Source: CAYRGS01 sp964423875 (GTDB lineage Bacteria > UBA8248 > JACPRG01 > G963555815). From it: a stretch of DNA of 6,065 nucleotides. The translations under genes were made by a program, and so were the position numbers. Positions 1 through 5,993 of the stretch are shown here, one piece after another. Where the stretch lies: positions 1 through 6,065 of the forward strand of contig CAYRGS010000148.1 in assembly GCA_964423875.1 (NCBI GenBank). The letters run 5' to 3'. Position 1 is the first letter of the stretch. Every line of letters begins with the position of its first letter. Under the pieces are notes generated by a model. That model searched no databases. It saw nothing but the letters and a program-made list of their open reading frames with translations, and was not told the origin of the DNA.

Positions 1-50
1 AGCAAAATCTCCCGCTCCGCGCACGCCGCCTCGAACACCGCCCGGAACTC

Positions 51-76
51 CGAGCGACAGGCATGATCTTTCGAAA
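51..76 (-). repeat. Dispersed intergenic repeat, copy A
   Basis: This 26-base stretch matches 245-270 at 24 of 26 positions; the differences are A59/G253 and C72/T266. On the minus strand it reads through GATCATGCC and ends in GTCGCTCGG, the same end as the other copies. On the minus strand the similarity to copy B extends back to about base 110, where both copies begin GCGAGAT followed by CCTCG. Unlike copies B and C, it does not continue into the ATGACA end, so it looks decayed or truncated on that side. The strand given is the direction in which the unit ends in CTCGG. Confidence 0.6.
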
Positions 77-153
77 CGCCGAAGGCCGCAACGCAGCGAG
101 GGATCTCGCCGTGGCCCAGACCGTTGGGCAATCATCGTTCGATACAACCCAAA

Positions 154-200
154 GCGAGATTCCTCGTCGGGGCCTGAAGGCCCCTCGCTCGGAATGACAG
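154..200 (+). repeat. Dispersed intergenic repeat, copy B (inverted relative to A and C)
   Basis: The plus strand begins GCGAGATTCCTCG and ends CTCGCTCGGAATGACA. The reverse complement of 181-199 matches 237-255 at 17 of 19 positions, so copies B and C form an inverted pair about 37 bases apart. The centre of this copy is a near-perfect palindrome, annotated separately. Elements of this general form, beginning with a GAGATNCCTCG motif and ending in CTCGGAATGACA, are a familiar kind of intergenic repeat in GC-rich environmental bacterial genomes. That recognition is from memory and was not checked by a search. Confidence 0.6.
159..195. other. Stem-loop within repeat copy B
   Basis: GGGGCCT at 169-175 and AGGCCCC at 178-184 form a perfect 7-base stem closing on GA. 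ATTCC (159-163) and GGAAT (191-195) can pair outside it across a small internal loop, giving a cruciform or RNA hairpin of about 37 bases. No T-run follows, so it is not a canonical intrinsic terminator. It is best read as the secondary structure of the repeat unit. Confidence 0.55.
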
Positions 201-236
201 AACCTTGCGGATACCGCCTTTACCTGCCTCTTTGGA

Positions 237-270
237 TGTCATCCCGAGCGACGGGCATGATCTTTTGAAA
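237..270 (-). repeat. Dispersed intergenic repeat, copy C
   Basis: Bases 245-270 match copy A (51-76) at 24 of 26 positions. Bases 237-255 match the reverse complement of copy B at 17 of 19. It therefore carries both the TGTCAT end seen in B and the CATGATCTTT section seen in A, which ties all three into one family. It lies about 80 bases upstream of the likely promoter of the gene cluster. Confidence 0.6.
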
Positions 271-348
271 AACCGATCCCCAACCGCACACCCACCGACC
301 CTCTCGACTCGATGACACAGCGTTTCCGTCTCGCGCCCCGCCTCCCTG

Positions 349-354
349 TATAAT
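349..354 (+). promoter_or_regulatory. Candidate -10 box for the gene cluster
   Basis: A perfect TATAAT sits in otherwise GC-rich sequence, 73-78 bases before the UbiD start. No good -35 box is present at 16-18 bases spacing; the nearest candidate is TTTCCG at 323-328 (3 of 6 matches, 20-base spacer). This position is sensible for the promoter of the three-gene run, but it rests on one hexamer. The predicted leader of roughly 70 bases shows no obvious riboswitch or operator. Confidence 0.4.
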
Positions 355-419
355 CAAATTGCGCGCCTGCCGAGAAAACGCGCTCGCATTCGCCGGACGC
401 CGGGATATGCGCATCCCGA

Positions 420-425
420 AAGGAG
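420..425 (+). promoter_or_regulatory. Ribosome binding site that decides the UbiD start
   Basis: AAGGAG ends one base before the ATG at 427, too close to serve it, but lies 7 bases before the ATG at 433, which is ideal spacing. This favours the second ATG, so the protein begins MPKDLR rather than MSMPKDLR. Confidence 0.65.
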
Positions 426-432
426 AATGAGC

Positions 433-1824
433 ATGCCGAAGGATTTGAGGACCTTTATCGACCAAGTCGCGGAGAAGCGGCCCGATAACATCGTCCGCGT
501 GGACAGGGAGGTGGACCCCAAGCATGAGCTCACCGCCGTCGTCGAAAAGCTGGAGCGGGCGGACCAGTATCCCGCCGTCTACTTCGAGAAGGTCAAGGGC
601 TCGAACCTCCCCTCCATCATCAACCTGACGGCCTCTTACGAGCGGCTGGCCATGGCCCTGGACACCACGGTGGACCAGATGGTCGAGACCTTTTGCGAGC
701 GGGAGGAGAACCCAATCCCTCCGGTGGAGGTCTCCGACGGGCCGGTCAAAGAGGTGGTCTTGACGGGGGACGACGCCGACCTTTCCGTGCTCCCGATCAC
801 CACCCACAACGCCCTGGACGCGGGTCCCTTCATCTGCTCCGGGCTGGGGATTTGCAAAGACCCGGAGACCGGCAAGCACAACGTCGGCATCTACCGGCAC
901 CAAGTCCACGACAACAAGACCTTGGGCAATTGGATCTATGAGGCCCATCACGGCCACTACGTCTGGCAGCGTTACTCAGAAATGAACGAGCCCATGCCCT
1001 TCGCCATCGCCATCGGCCATCACCCCGGGGCGGTCATGGGGGCGGTCTCGCGCTATCCCGGCATCGGCGGCGAGTTCGACGGCTCGGGCGGTCTGATGAA
1101 TGAGCCCTTGGAGATCGTCCCGGCCTCGACCGTCGACCTGATGGTCCCGGCGCGCGCGGAGATCGTCGTGGAAGGGCTGATGCCTCCGTCGGCCATGAAG
1201 CACGAAGGCCCCTTCGGCGAATGGCCCCGGTACTACACCGCGACCGGCCCGAAGCCGTACATCAACGTGACGGCCATCACCATGCGCAAAGACCCCATAT
1301 ACTTCGACATCTTCGCCGCCCATCCCGAACACAACTTCGTGGGGGGGCTTCCGCGGATGGGAAGCATCTATCGGCGCGTCAAGGAGGTCGTCCCCAGCGT
1401 CACGAAGGTCAACGTCCCCATGAGCGGGGGCGCCCGGGCGCACGTCTACATCTCGCTGAGAAAGAGCGTGGACGGAGAACCCAAGCAAGCCGCCTTCGCC
1501 GCCTTCATGGCCGAGAACAACGTCAAGCTCGTCATCCTCGTGGACGATGATATCGACGTGTTCAACGAGTCGGAAGTCCTGTGGGCCGTCATGAGCCGCT
1601 TCGAGGCCGACCGGGACCTGATCGTGATGCCCAACTGCCTGGGGAACAAGGTCTACCCCACGTCCTACAACATCACGCGGGACGGCCTCGGCACGATGAA
1701 CACCAAGGTCATCATGGACGCGACCCGACCCGCCCCGCCGACGGAATTCCCGAAGCGGGCGCAGGTTCCTCCGGAATGGATCGAGAAGATCGACCTGGCG
1801 AATTACATCAAGCCGTGGGTGTAG
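433..1824 (+). CDS. UbiD-family prenylated-FMN-dependent decarboxylase
   Basis: The family catalyses reversible (de)carboxylation of aromatic, heteroaromatic or alpha,beta-unsaturated acids in the cytoplasm, using prenylated FMN made by a UbiX partner. UbiX is not in this window. The protein is 463 residues from the ATG at 433 (465 from the ATG at 427), at the short end of the family and close to hydroxyarylic acid decarboxylases. Aligned by motif and spacing to Aspergillus Fdc1, the metal/cofactor ligands are N150 (in NVGIYR), H173 or its neighbour H172, and E214. The catalytic E-R-E triad is R155, E258 and E263, the last two within EGPFGE. The VPARAEIVVEG segment before the glutamates is also typical. 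All key residues are present, so an active enzyme is expected. It is the first gene of the cluster, 73 bases before the molybdenum subunit. Membership of the family is near certain; the substrate and the direction of the reaction are unknown. Confidence 0.95.
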   Translation: MPKDLRTFIDQVAEKRPDNIVRVDREVDPKHELTAVVEKLERADQYPAVYFEKVKGSNLPSIINLTASYERLAMALDTTVDQMVETFCEREENPIPPVEVSDGPVKEVVLTGDDADLSVLPITTHNALDAGPFICSGLGICKDPETGKHNVGIYRHQVHDNKTLGNWIYEAHHGHYVWQRYSEMNEPMPFAIAIGHHPGAVMGAVSRYPGIGGEFDGSGGLMNEPLEIVPASTVDLMVPARAEIVVEGLMPPSAMKHEGPFGEWPRYYTATGPKPYINVTAITMRKDPIYFDIFAAHPEHNFVGGLPRMGSIYRRVKEVVPSVTKVNVPMSGGARAHVYISLRKSVDGEPKQAAFAAFMAENNVKLVILVDDDIDVFNESEVLWAVMSRFEADRDLIVMPNCLGNKVYPTSYNITRDGLGTMNTKVIMDATRPAPPTEFPKRAQVPPEWIEKIDLANYIKPWV

Positions 1825-1830
1825 ATTTCC

Positions 1831-1843
1831 CGGCCTGAGGCCG
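1831..1843. other. Small stem-loop in the UbiD-to-molybdenum-subunit gap
   Basis: CGGCC (1831-1835) and GGCCG (1839-1843) can form a 5-base stem with a TGA loop just after the UbiD stop codon. There is no T-run, so termination is unlikely. It could affect mRNA stability, or be chance in GC-rich sequence. Confidence 0.25.
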
Positions 1844-1885
1844 TGGCCGTCTCACCTCCGGCGCGCCCCCGAATTCCACCACCGT

Positions 1886-1891
1886 GGAGAG
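1886..1891 (+). promoter_or_regulatory. Ribosome binding site supporting a GTG start
   Basis: GGAGAG lies 6 bases before the GTG at 1898. The next residues (MREDLRWIGRPTPTLESPDKV) match the usual N-terminus of molybdenum hydroxylase large subunits, so this GTG is the likely start. Confidence 0.65.
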
Positions 1892-1897
1892 ACGCCC

Positions 1898-4195
1898 GTG
1901 CGTGAGGACCTGCGCTGGATTGGACGCCCGACCCCCACATTGGAGTCCCCCGACAAGGTACGGGGACGGGCCAATTTCGTGACGGACCTCCGGCTCCCCC
2001 GCATGTTGTTCGGGTGCGTCCTGAGGAGTCCCCTCCCCCACGCGCGGATCGCCGGCCTCGACACCGCCGCGGCCGTCCGGGTCCGGGGCGTCCGGGCCGT
2101 CCTCACCGGGCGCGACATCCCGCCCGTCCACTGGGGATCCCAGGTCAAGGACCAAACCGCCCTCGCCATGGATCGCGTCCGGTTCATCGGGGAGGAGGTG
2201 GCCGTCGTCGCCGCCGACGCCGCCGACGCCGCCCAGGAGGCGATCGAGCGGATTCGGGTGGATTACGAGCCTCTCCCAGCCGTGTACACCATCGACGAGG
2301 CCCTGGCGCAAGGGGCGCCCCAACTTCACGAGGGCGGCCCGGGCAACGTGGCCGCCCGGCGGGCCCTCCGGCGCGGAGACCCGGACGAGGGCCTCAGGCG
2401 CTCGGCCGCCGTCTACGAGAACGTCTTCGAGACCTCCATGCAGTACCAGGGCTACCTGGAGCCCATCGGAACGGTGGCGGACGTGGACGCCTCGGGGAGG
2501 GTGACCCTCTACGCCGCCGTCCAGAACCTCTTCCCCTGCCGGGAACGGGTGGCGAAGGCCCTCGAGGTCCCGGTCTCCGGGGTTCGGGTAATCCAGCCGC
2601 ACGTGGGCGGGGCCTTCGGCGGAAAGATGGCCGACGAGCCGAACGCCATCCTGGCCGCCCTCCTCGCCCGGGCCGCCGGACGGCCGGTCAAACTGGTGAA
2701 CCTCCGGACCGAGGAGTTCCGGGCCGCTCGGCCGCGGGTGCCCATCCGCATCCGGATCCGCGTGGGCGCGGCGGCGGACGGGACAGTCCTCGCCAAGCAG
2801 ACCCACATCCTGGGGGACGCGGGGGCCTACTGCGGACGAAGCATGAGCGTGCTGAACAACACCTGCGTGCGGATGGACAACTGCTACCGGATCCCCGCCG
2901 TCAGCGCCGACGCCCGCTCGGTCTATACCAACCACCTCCCCACCGGGTCGTTCCGGGGGATGGGCAACCCGCAGATGGTGTTCGCCCTGGAAGCCTGCTT
3001 CGACCACCTGGCCGGCGAGCTCGGGATCGACCTGGTCGAGTTCCGCCTCCGAAACGCCGTCCGCGAGGGCGACACCTCCGTGCACGGCTGGAAGATCAAC
3101 AGCTGCGGCCTCTCGGAGTGCATCCGCAAGGCCGCCGGGATCGCCGGATGGGCGGAACACCGCAAAGCGAAGCCGCGTCCCGGCGCCCCTGCCGGTCCGG
3201 CGAAGGCGCGGGGCATGGGAACGGCCTGCGCGATTCACGTGAGCGGAAACCGCTCCGCGGGGAACTGGGACGGCGCCAACGCCGAGGTCCGCGTTCACGA
3301 GGACGGGCGGGCGACCCTCGTCATCGGGGAGGGTGACATCGGCCAGGGCGCCAACACCGTCCTCGCCCTCATCGCCGCTGAAGCCATGGGCCTGCCCCTG
3401 GAGCACATCCGTCTTTCCCCCGCCGACACGGACCTAACCCCCGTCGGGCTGGGGGCGCGGGCGAGCCGGCTGACGTTCATCGCCGGCAACGCCGTCCGCC
3501 GGGCGGCGGAGAAAGCCAAGACCGAGCTCCTGGCGATGGCTTCGGACCGTCTGGAGGTCGCCCCCGAGGACCTGGACATCCGCGACGGGCGGGTCTCGGC
3601 GGCCGGGAGCGGGGACCGCGGGATCACCGTGGAAGACCTGATGGGCGACCCCGATTGCCGCCCGGGCGAGCGGCCCATCGTCGTCCGGGCCACCTTCGAC
3701 TCCCCCTCGAGCGAGCCGGACGAAACCCGGTACGGTAACGTCTCCGGGGCTTACACCTTCACGGCCCAAGCGGCGGTCGTCGAGGTGGACCGGGAGACAG
3801 GACAGGTGGACGTCCTGCGGCTCATCGCCGCCGACGACATCGGAAAGGCCCTGAACCCGCTGACGGCCGAGGGGCAGGTCGAGGGCGCGGTCATCCAAGG
3901 GATGGGCTGGGCGTTGTTCGAGCGGATGATCCACGACGGGGGGGAAATCGTCAACGGAAACCTGGCCGATTATCCCCTGCCCAGGGCGGAGGGATCTCCC
4001 AGGGTGGAAACCATCCTCGTCGAGACGAACGACCCCATCGGCCCCTTCGGGGGAAAAGGAGGATCGGAAACCCCTATCGACCCCACGGCCGCCGCCATCG
4101 CCAACGCCGTTTACAACGCCATCGGCATCCGGATAACCTCTCTGCCCATCACTGCCGAGAAGGTGCTGAAAGCCCTGCGCGACATGAAAGGGTGA
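1898..4195 (+). CDS. Molybdopterin-binding large subunit, xanthine dehydrogenase / 4-hydroxybenzoyl-CoA reductase family
   Basis: This is the catalytic subunit of a molybdenum hydroxylase-type enzyme, which hydroxylates or reduces (hetero)aromatic or acyl-CoA substrates. It has 765 residues, full length for the family. The N-terminal a/b hammerhead domain covers about residues 18-130, followed by the two cofactor-binding domains (about 140-390 and 430-700). Motifs seen are GGAFGGK (237-243), SFRGMGNPQ (351-359), GDIGQG (479-484) and the terminal GPFGGKGGSE, whose E724 matches the catalytic glutamate (bovine XDH E1261). Q209 aligns with bovine Q767 and R353 with R912. The bovine purine-binding residues E802 and F914 are Met here (M244, M355), arguing against xanthine. 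The form I CO dehydrogenase loop (AYxCSFR) is absent. A GDTSxxGWKIxSCGLSEC stretch (391-408) recalls 4-hydroxybenzoyl-CoA reductase alpha subunits, but this is not enough to name the substrate. The partner [2Fe-2S] and FAD subunits are not adjacent. The next gene follows after 6 bases. Confidence 0.92.
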   Translation: MREDLRWIGRPTPTLESPDKVRGRANFVTDLRLPRMLFGCVLRSPLPHARIAGLDTAAAVRVRGVRAVLTGRDIPPVHWGSQVKDQTALAMDRVRFIGEEVAVVAADAADAAQEAIERIRVDYEPLPAVYTIDEALAQGAPQLHEGGPGNVAARRALRRGDPDEGLRRSAAVYENVFETSMQYQGYLEPIGTVADVDASGRVTLYAAVQNLFPCRERVAKALEVPVSGVRVIQPHVGGAFGGKMADEPNAILAALLARAAGRPVKLVNLRTEEFRAARPRVPIRIRIRVGAAADGTVLAKQTHILGDAGAYCGRSMSVLNNTCVRMDNCYRIPAVSADARSVYTNHLPTGSFRGMGNPQMVFALEACFDHLAGELGIDLVEFRLRNAVREGDTSVHGWKINSCGLSECIRKAAGIAGWAEHRKAKPRPGAPAGPAKARGMGTACAIHVSGNRSAGNWDGANAEVRVHEDGRATLVIGEGDIGQGANTVLALIAAEAMGLPLEHIRLSPADTDLTPVGLGARASRLTFIAGNAVRRAAEKAKTELLAMASDRLEVAPEDLDIRDGRVSAAGSGDRGITVEDLMGDPDCRPGERPIVVRATFDSPSSEPDETRYGNVSGAYTFTAQAAVVEVDRETGQVDVLRLIAADDIGKALNPLTAEGQVEGAVIQGMGWALFERMIHDGGEIVNGNLADYPLPRAEGSPRVETILVETNDPIGPFGGKGGSETPIDPTAAAIANAVYNAIGIRITSLPITAEKVLKALRDMKG

Positions 4196-4201
4196 AAACT
4201 A

Positions 4202-5791
4202 ATGAGCACAGTGGATGGAATCGTGATCGGGGGGGGACACAACGGGCTGATCTGCGCCGCCTACATGGCCCGGGCGGGCCTACACGTGGCCGTCATCGAG
4301 AGAAACCCCGAGATCGGCGGCGGGAGCACCACTGAAGAGGTCACCCTTCCGGGGTTCCGGCACAACCTGCACTCGAACTTTTACGTCGGATGCGCCGACG
4401 CCCCGCTCTTCCGGGACCTGGAGTTGGACCACCACGGGTTCTCCCTGATTCTTCCGCCCGTCCAGCGGGGGATCACGTTCAGGGACCACACCTGTCTCGT
4501 CGTCCACCGGGATCCGGAGAAGACGGCCGCCTCCATCGCGCGGTTTTCCGAGAGCGACGCGGAGACCTACCGGAAGCTCCATGGCCGATACGCTGTGAGC
4601 ATGCGGCCCCTCCTCCTGTCCCTCGTTTATTCTCCCCCGCTTCCTTCCGACGAGCTGAAGGCCCGCATCCGGGGACACGAGGGGGAGGATCTTCTCGCCT
4701 ACGCCTCGCTCACCATGAACGAGGCCATCGAGAAAACCTTCGAGAACGACAAGGTCCGGTCTTTCATCAAAATGGTGATCCATTCCGCAACCGTCGAGAA
4801 TGTTCCGGGAACCGGCGTCTTTTTTCCCATGGCGATCTCCGGTCTGGCCATGGCGGCGCTGCCGGTGGGGGGGTCCGTTCAGCTGCCCCGCGCCCTGGCC
4901 CGGAGCATCGAGGCCAACGGAGGAGAGGTCCTCCGCGGCAGGACAGTCACAAAGATCGAGGTCTCCTCGGGCGAGGCCCGGGCGGTGGTCCTGGAGGACG
5001 GCGAGCGCTGGGAGGCCCGGAAATTCATCGCCGGCGGCATCGACGCCCCCCAGACCCTGAGGCTACTGGGCGAAAAGGCGCTCCCCGAGACTGTCGTCCG
5101 GAAGCTCCAGGGCTGGAACTGGGGGGCCCATACCCTCTGCACCCTCCACCTGGCCCTCAACGAACCCCCGCGCTACCTCTCTTCCTCCTTCGATCCGGAC
5201 ATCGACCGAACCTACGACGTACACTTTGGCGCCGAGAGCGGAGAGGAGATGACCGAAAACTTCAACGAGGTTCACCGGGGGAAATTCCCATCGCGCCCGA
5301 TGGGAAACGGGGCCTGCAACAGCTTGTTCGATCCCACCTACGCCCCCCACGGCAAGCACACGGCCTTCTGGTGGGTCTGGGCGCGCCATGACCTGAAGGC
5401 GGGAGGCGCCGCCGCCTGGGACACGATGCGGGAAGAGGCCGCCCGGCGTCTGCTCGAAGCCTGGCGCGGGTACGCCCCGAACCTGACGGACGACAATGTC
5501 TTGAAGACCTATGTATATACGCCGTTGGACATCTCGAGGCGGAACCTCAACATGGTGCAGGGCTCCCAGCGCGGTGGCGGCTATACCGCGGACCAGATCG
5601 GCGTGAACCGGCCACACCCCCTCCTGTCGGGGTTCCGCACACCGGTCCGGGGTCTGTTCCTTTGTAGCTCGAGTTGTCACGGCGGGGGCCTGAATGGAGG
5701 CCCCGGCTACATCGCCGCAAACGTCATCGCGGAGGACCTGGGCGTCCGGCCTTTCTGGGAGAAGATCCCGTCTCCGGAGTGGAAGGGCTAA
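4202..5791 (+). CDS. FAD-dependent oxidoreductase, phytoene desaturase / PYROXD2-like
   Basis: A 529-residue flavoprotein of the amine oxidase / CrtI superfamily (COG1233 type), normal in length for the family. The N-terminus is a Rossmann FAD/NAD-binding fold: GGGHNG at residues 10-15, acidic E33 ending the second strand (VAVIERN), then EIGGGSTTEE (37-46). LPVGGSVQLPRALARSIEANGGE (220-242) matches the usual family segment around GGxxxLPRAL. The C-terminal FAD-contact motif is GLFLCSSSCHGGGLNGGPGY (484-503), with SSSCHGGG where relatives often read GxxTHPGG. There is no signal peptide or membrane segment. Relatives desaturate or oxidise hydrophobic substrates such as carotenoids, but many are uncharacterised and a carotenoid role is not implied here: no crtB or crtE neighbour is seen. 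The start is ATG, 6 bases after the preceding stop. Its likely ribosome binding site (AAGGG, 4188-4192) lies inside the end of the molybdenum subunit gene, which suggests translational coupling and co-transcription. Confidence 0.92.
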   Translation: MSTVDGIVIGGGHNGLICAAYMARAGLHVAVIERNPEIGGGSTTEEVTLPGFRHNLHSNFYVGCADAPLFRDLELDHHGFSLILPPVQRGITFRDHTCLVVHRDPEKTAASIARFSESDAETYRKLHGRYAVSMRPLLLSLVYSPPLPSDELKARIRGHEGEDLLAYASLTMNEAIEKTFENDKVRSFIKMVIHSATVENVPGTGVFFPMAISGLAMAALPVGGSVQLPRALARSIEANGGEVLRGRTVTKIEVSSGEARAVVLEDGERWEARKFIAGGIDAPQTLRLLGEKALPETVVRKLQGWNWGAHTLCTLHLALNEPPRYLSSSFDPDIDRTYDVHFGAESGEEMTENFNEVHRGKFPSRPMGNGACNSLFDPTYAPHGKHTAFWWVWARHDLKAGGAAAWDTMREEAARRLLEAWRGYAPNLTDDNVLKTYVYTPLDISRRNLNMVQGSQRGGGYTADQIGVNRPHPLLSGFRTPVRGLFLCSSSCHGGGLNGGPGYIAANVIAEDLGVRPFWEKIPSPEWKG

Positions 5792-5937
5792 CCTCAACGC
5801 GTCGGGATTTCCCGCCGATTCTGTAACCTCTCCCCTCTCAGTTGTGCCGGGAAGTTGTCATTCGCCGCCCGCCGTTCGCGGTCTGCGCCAACCCCGATTT
5901 CTCGCCCATGGGATGAGCAATGCCGGCGTCGTTCAGG

Positions 5938-5943
5938 TATACT
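5938..5943 (+). promoter_or_regulatory. Candidate -10 box for the downstream partial gene
   Basis: TATACT (5 of 6 matches to TATAAT) lies 51-56 bases before the ATG at 5994, within the 202-base gap 5792-5993. The best -35 candidate is weak (TGAGCA at 5914-5919, 3 of 6, 18-base spacer). If real, the last gene starts its own transcription unit. No convincing terminator was found in the gap: CGGG/CCCG around 5813-5824 makes only a 4-base stem without a T-run. Confidence 0.3.
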
Positions 5944-5993
5944 CCTTTGGGTTCGGAAAAGAACGCGCACAACGCCCAAGCGAGAGGTATTGG

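Larger units (their letters stand above)
1..432. other. Intergenic region upstream of the gene cluster
   Basis: No convincing gene lies in the first 432 bases. Three copies of a short dispersed repeat occupy roughly 51-112, 154-200 and 235-272, alternating in orientation. A hairpin is centred at 176-177, a promoter-like TATAAT box lies at 349-354, and a ribosome binding site sits at 420-425. Frames that stay open here, such as plus-strand 2-267 and minus-strand 1-131, run through the repeats and lack a convincing start with a ribosome binding site. The stretch 271-345 shows no recognisable structure. The minus-strand reading of bases 1-50 has some coding-like composition, so the end of a divergent neighbour at the left edge cannot be fully excluded. 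Confidence 0.6.

Noticed and set aside
1..131. Minus-strand open frame from a TTG near 131 running off the left edge, reading ...CRSEFRAVFEAACAEREIL
   Set aside because: Bases 1-50 have coding-like third-position G/C bias, so a divergent partial gene is possible. But the frame passes through repeat copy A, starts at a TTG without a ribosome binding site, and I recognise no family.
169..184. Intrinsic terminator
   Set aside because: The stem is strong but the loop is only two bases and no T-run follows on either strand; it belongs to the repeat unit.
220..957. Minus-strand open frame of 245 codons covering the promoter region and the start of the UbiD gene
   Set aside because: It overlaps a well-supported gene, has no recognisable motif, and its far end runs through repeat copy C.
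2014..3336. Second plus-strand open frame of 440 codons inside the molybdenum subunit gene
   Set aside because: It is extremely rich in Arg, Pro and Gly and lacks domains, a typical frame-shifted shadow of a GC-rich gene.
1808..3406. Minus-strand open frame of 532 codons opposite the molybdenum subunit gene
   Set aside because: The plus-strand gene has full-length family motifs throughout. The antisense translation is rich in Gly, Arg, Pro, Asp and Val with no recognisable domain, as expected from the complement of G/C-biased codons.
1898..4195. Form I carbon monoxide dehydrogenase large subunit (CoxL)
   Set aside because: The diagnostic AYxCSFR active-site loop is missing; the equivalent position reads SFRGMGNPQ.
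4390..5391. Plus-strand open frame of 333 codons inside the flavoprotein gene
   Set aside because: Composition is Arg/Pro/Gly-rich and the real frame carries the FAD motifs.
4202..5791. Genuine carotenoid biosynthesis phytoene desaturase (CrtI)
   Set aside because: The fold is shared, but no phytoene synthase or other carotenoid gene is nearby, and the sequence looks closer to PYROXD2-like members of unknown substrate.
5794..5979. Minus-strand open frame of 61 codons in the gap after the flavoprotein
   Set aside because: Its ATG (5977-5979) lacks a good ribosome binding site, the product resembles nothing I know, and it spans the likely promoter of the next gene. A small gene cannot be strictly excluded.
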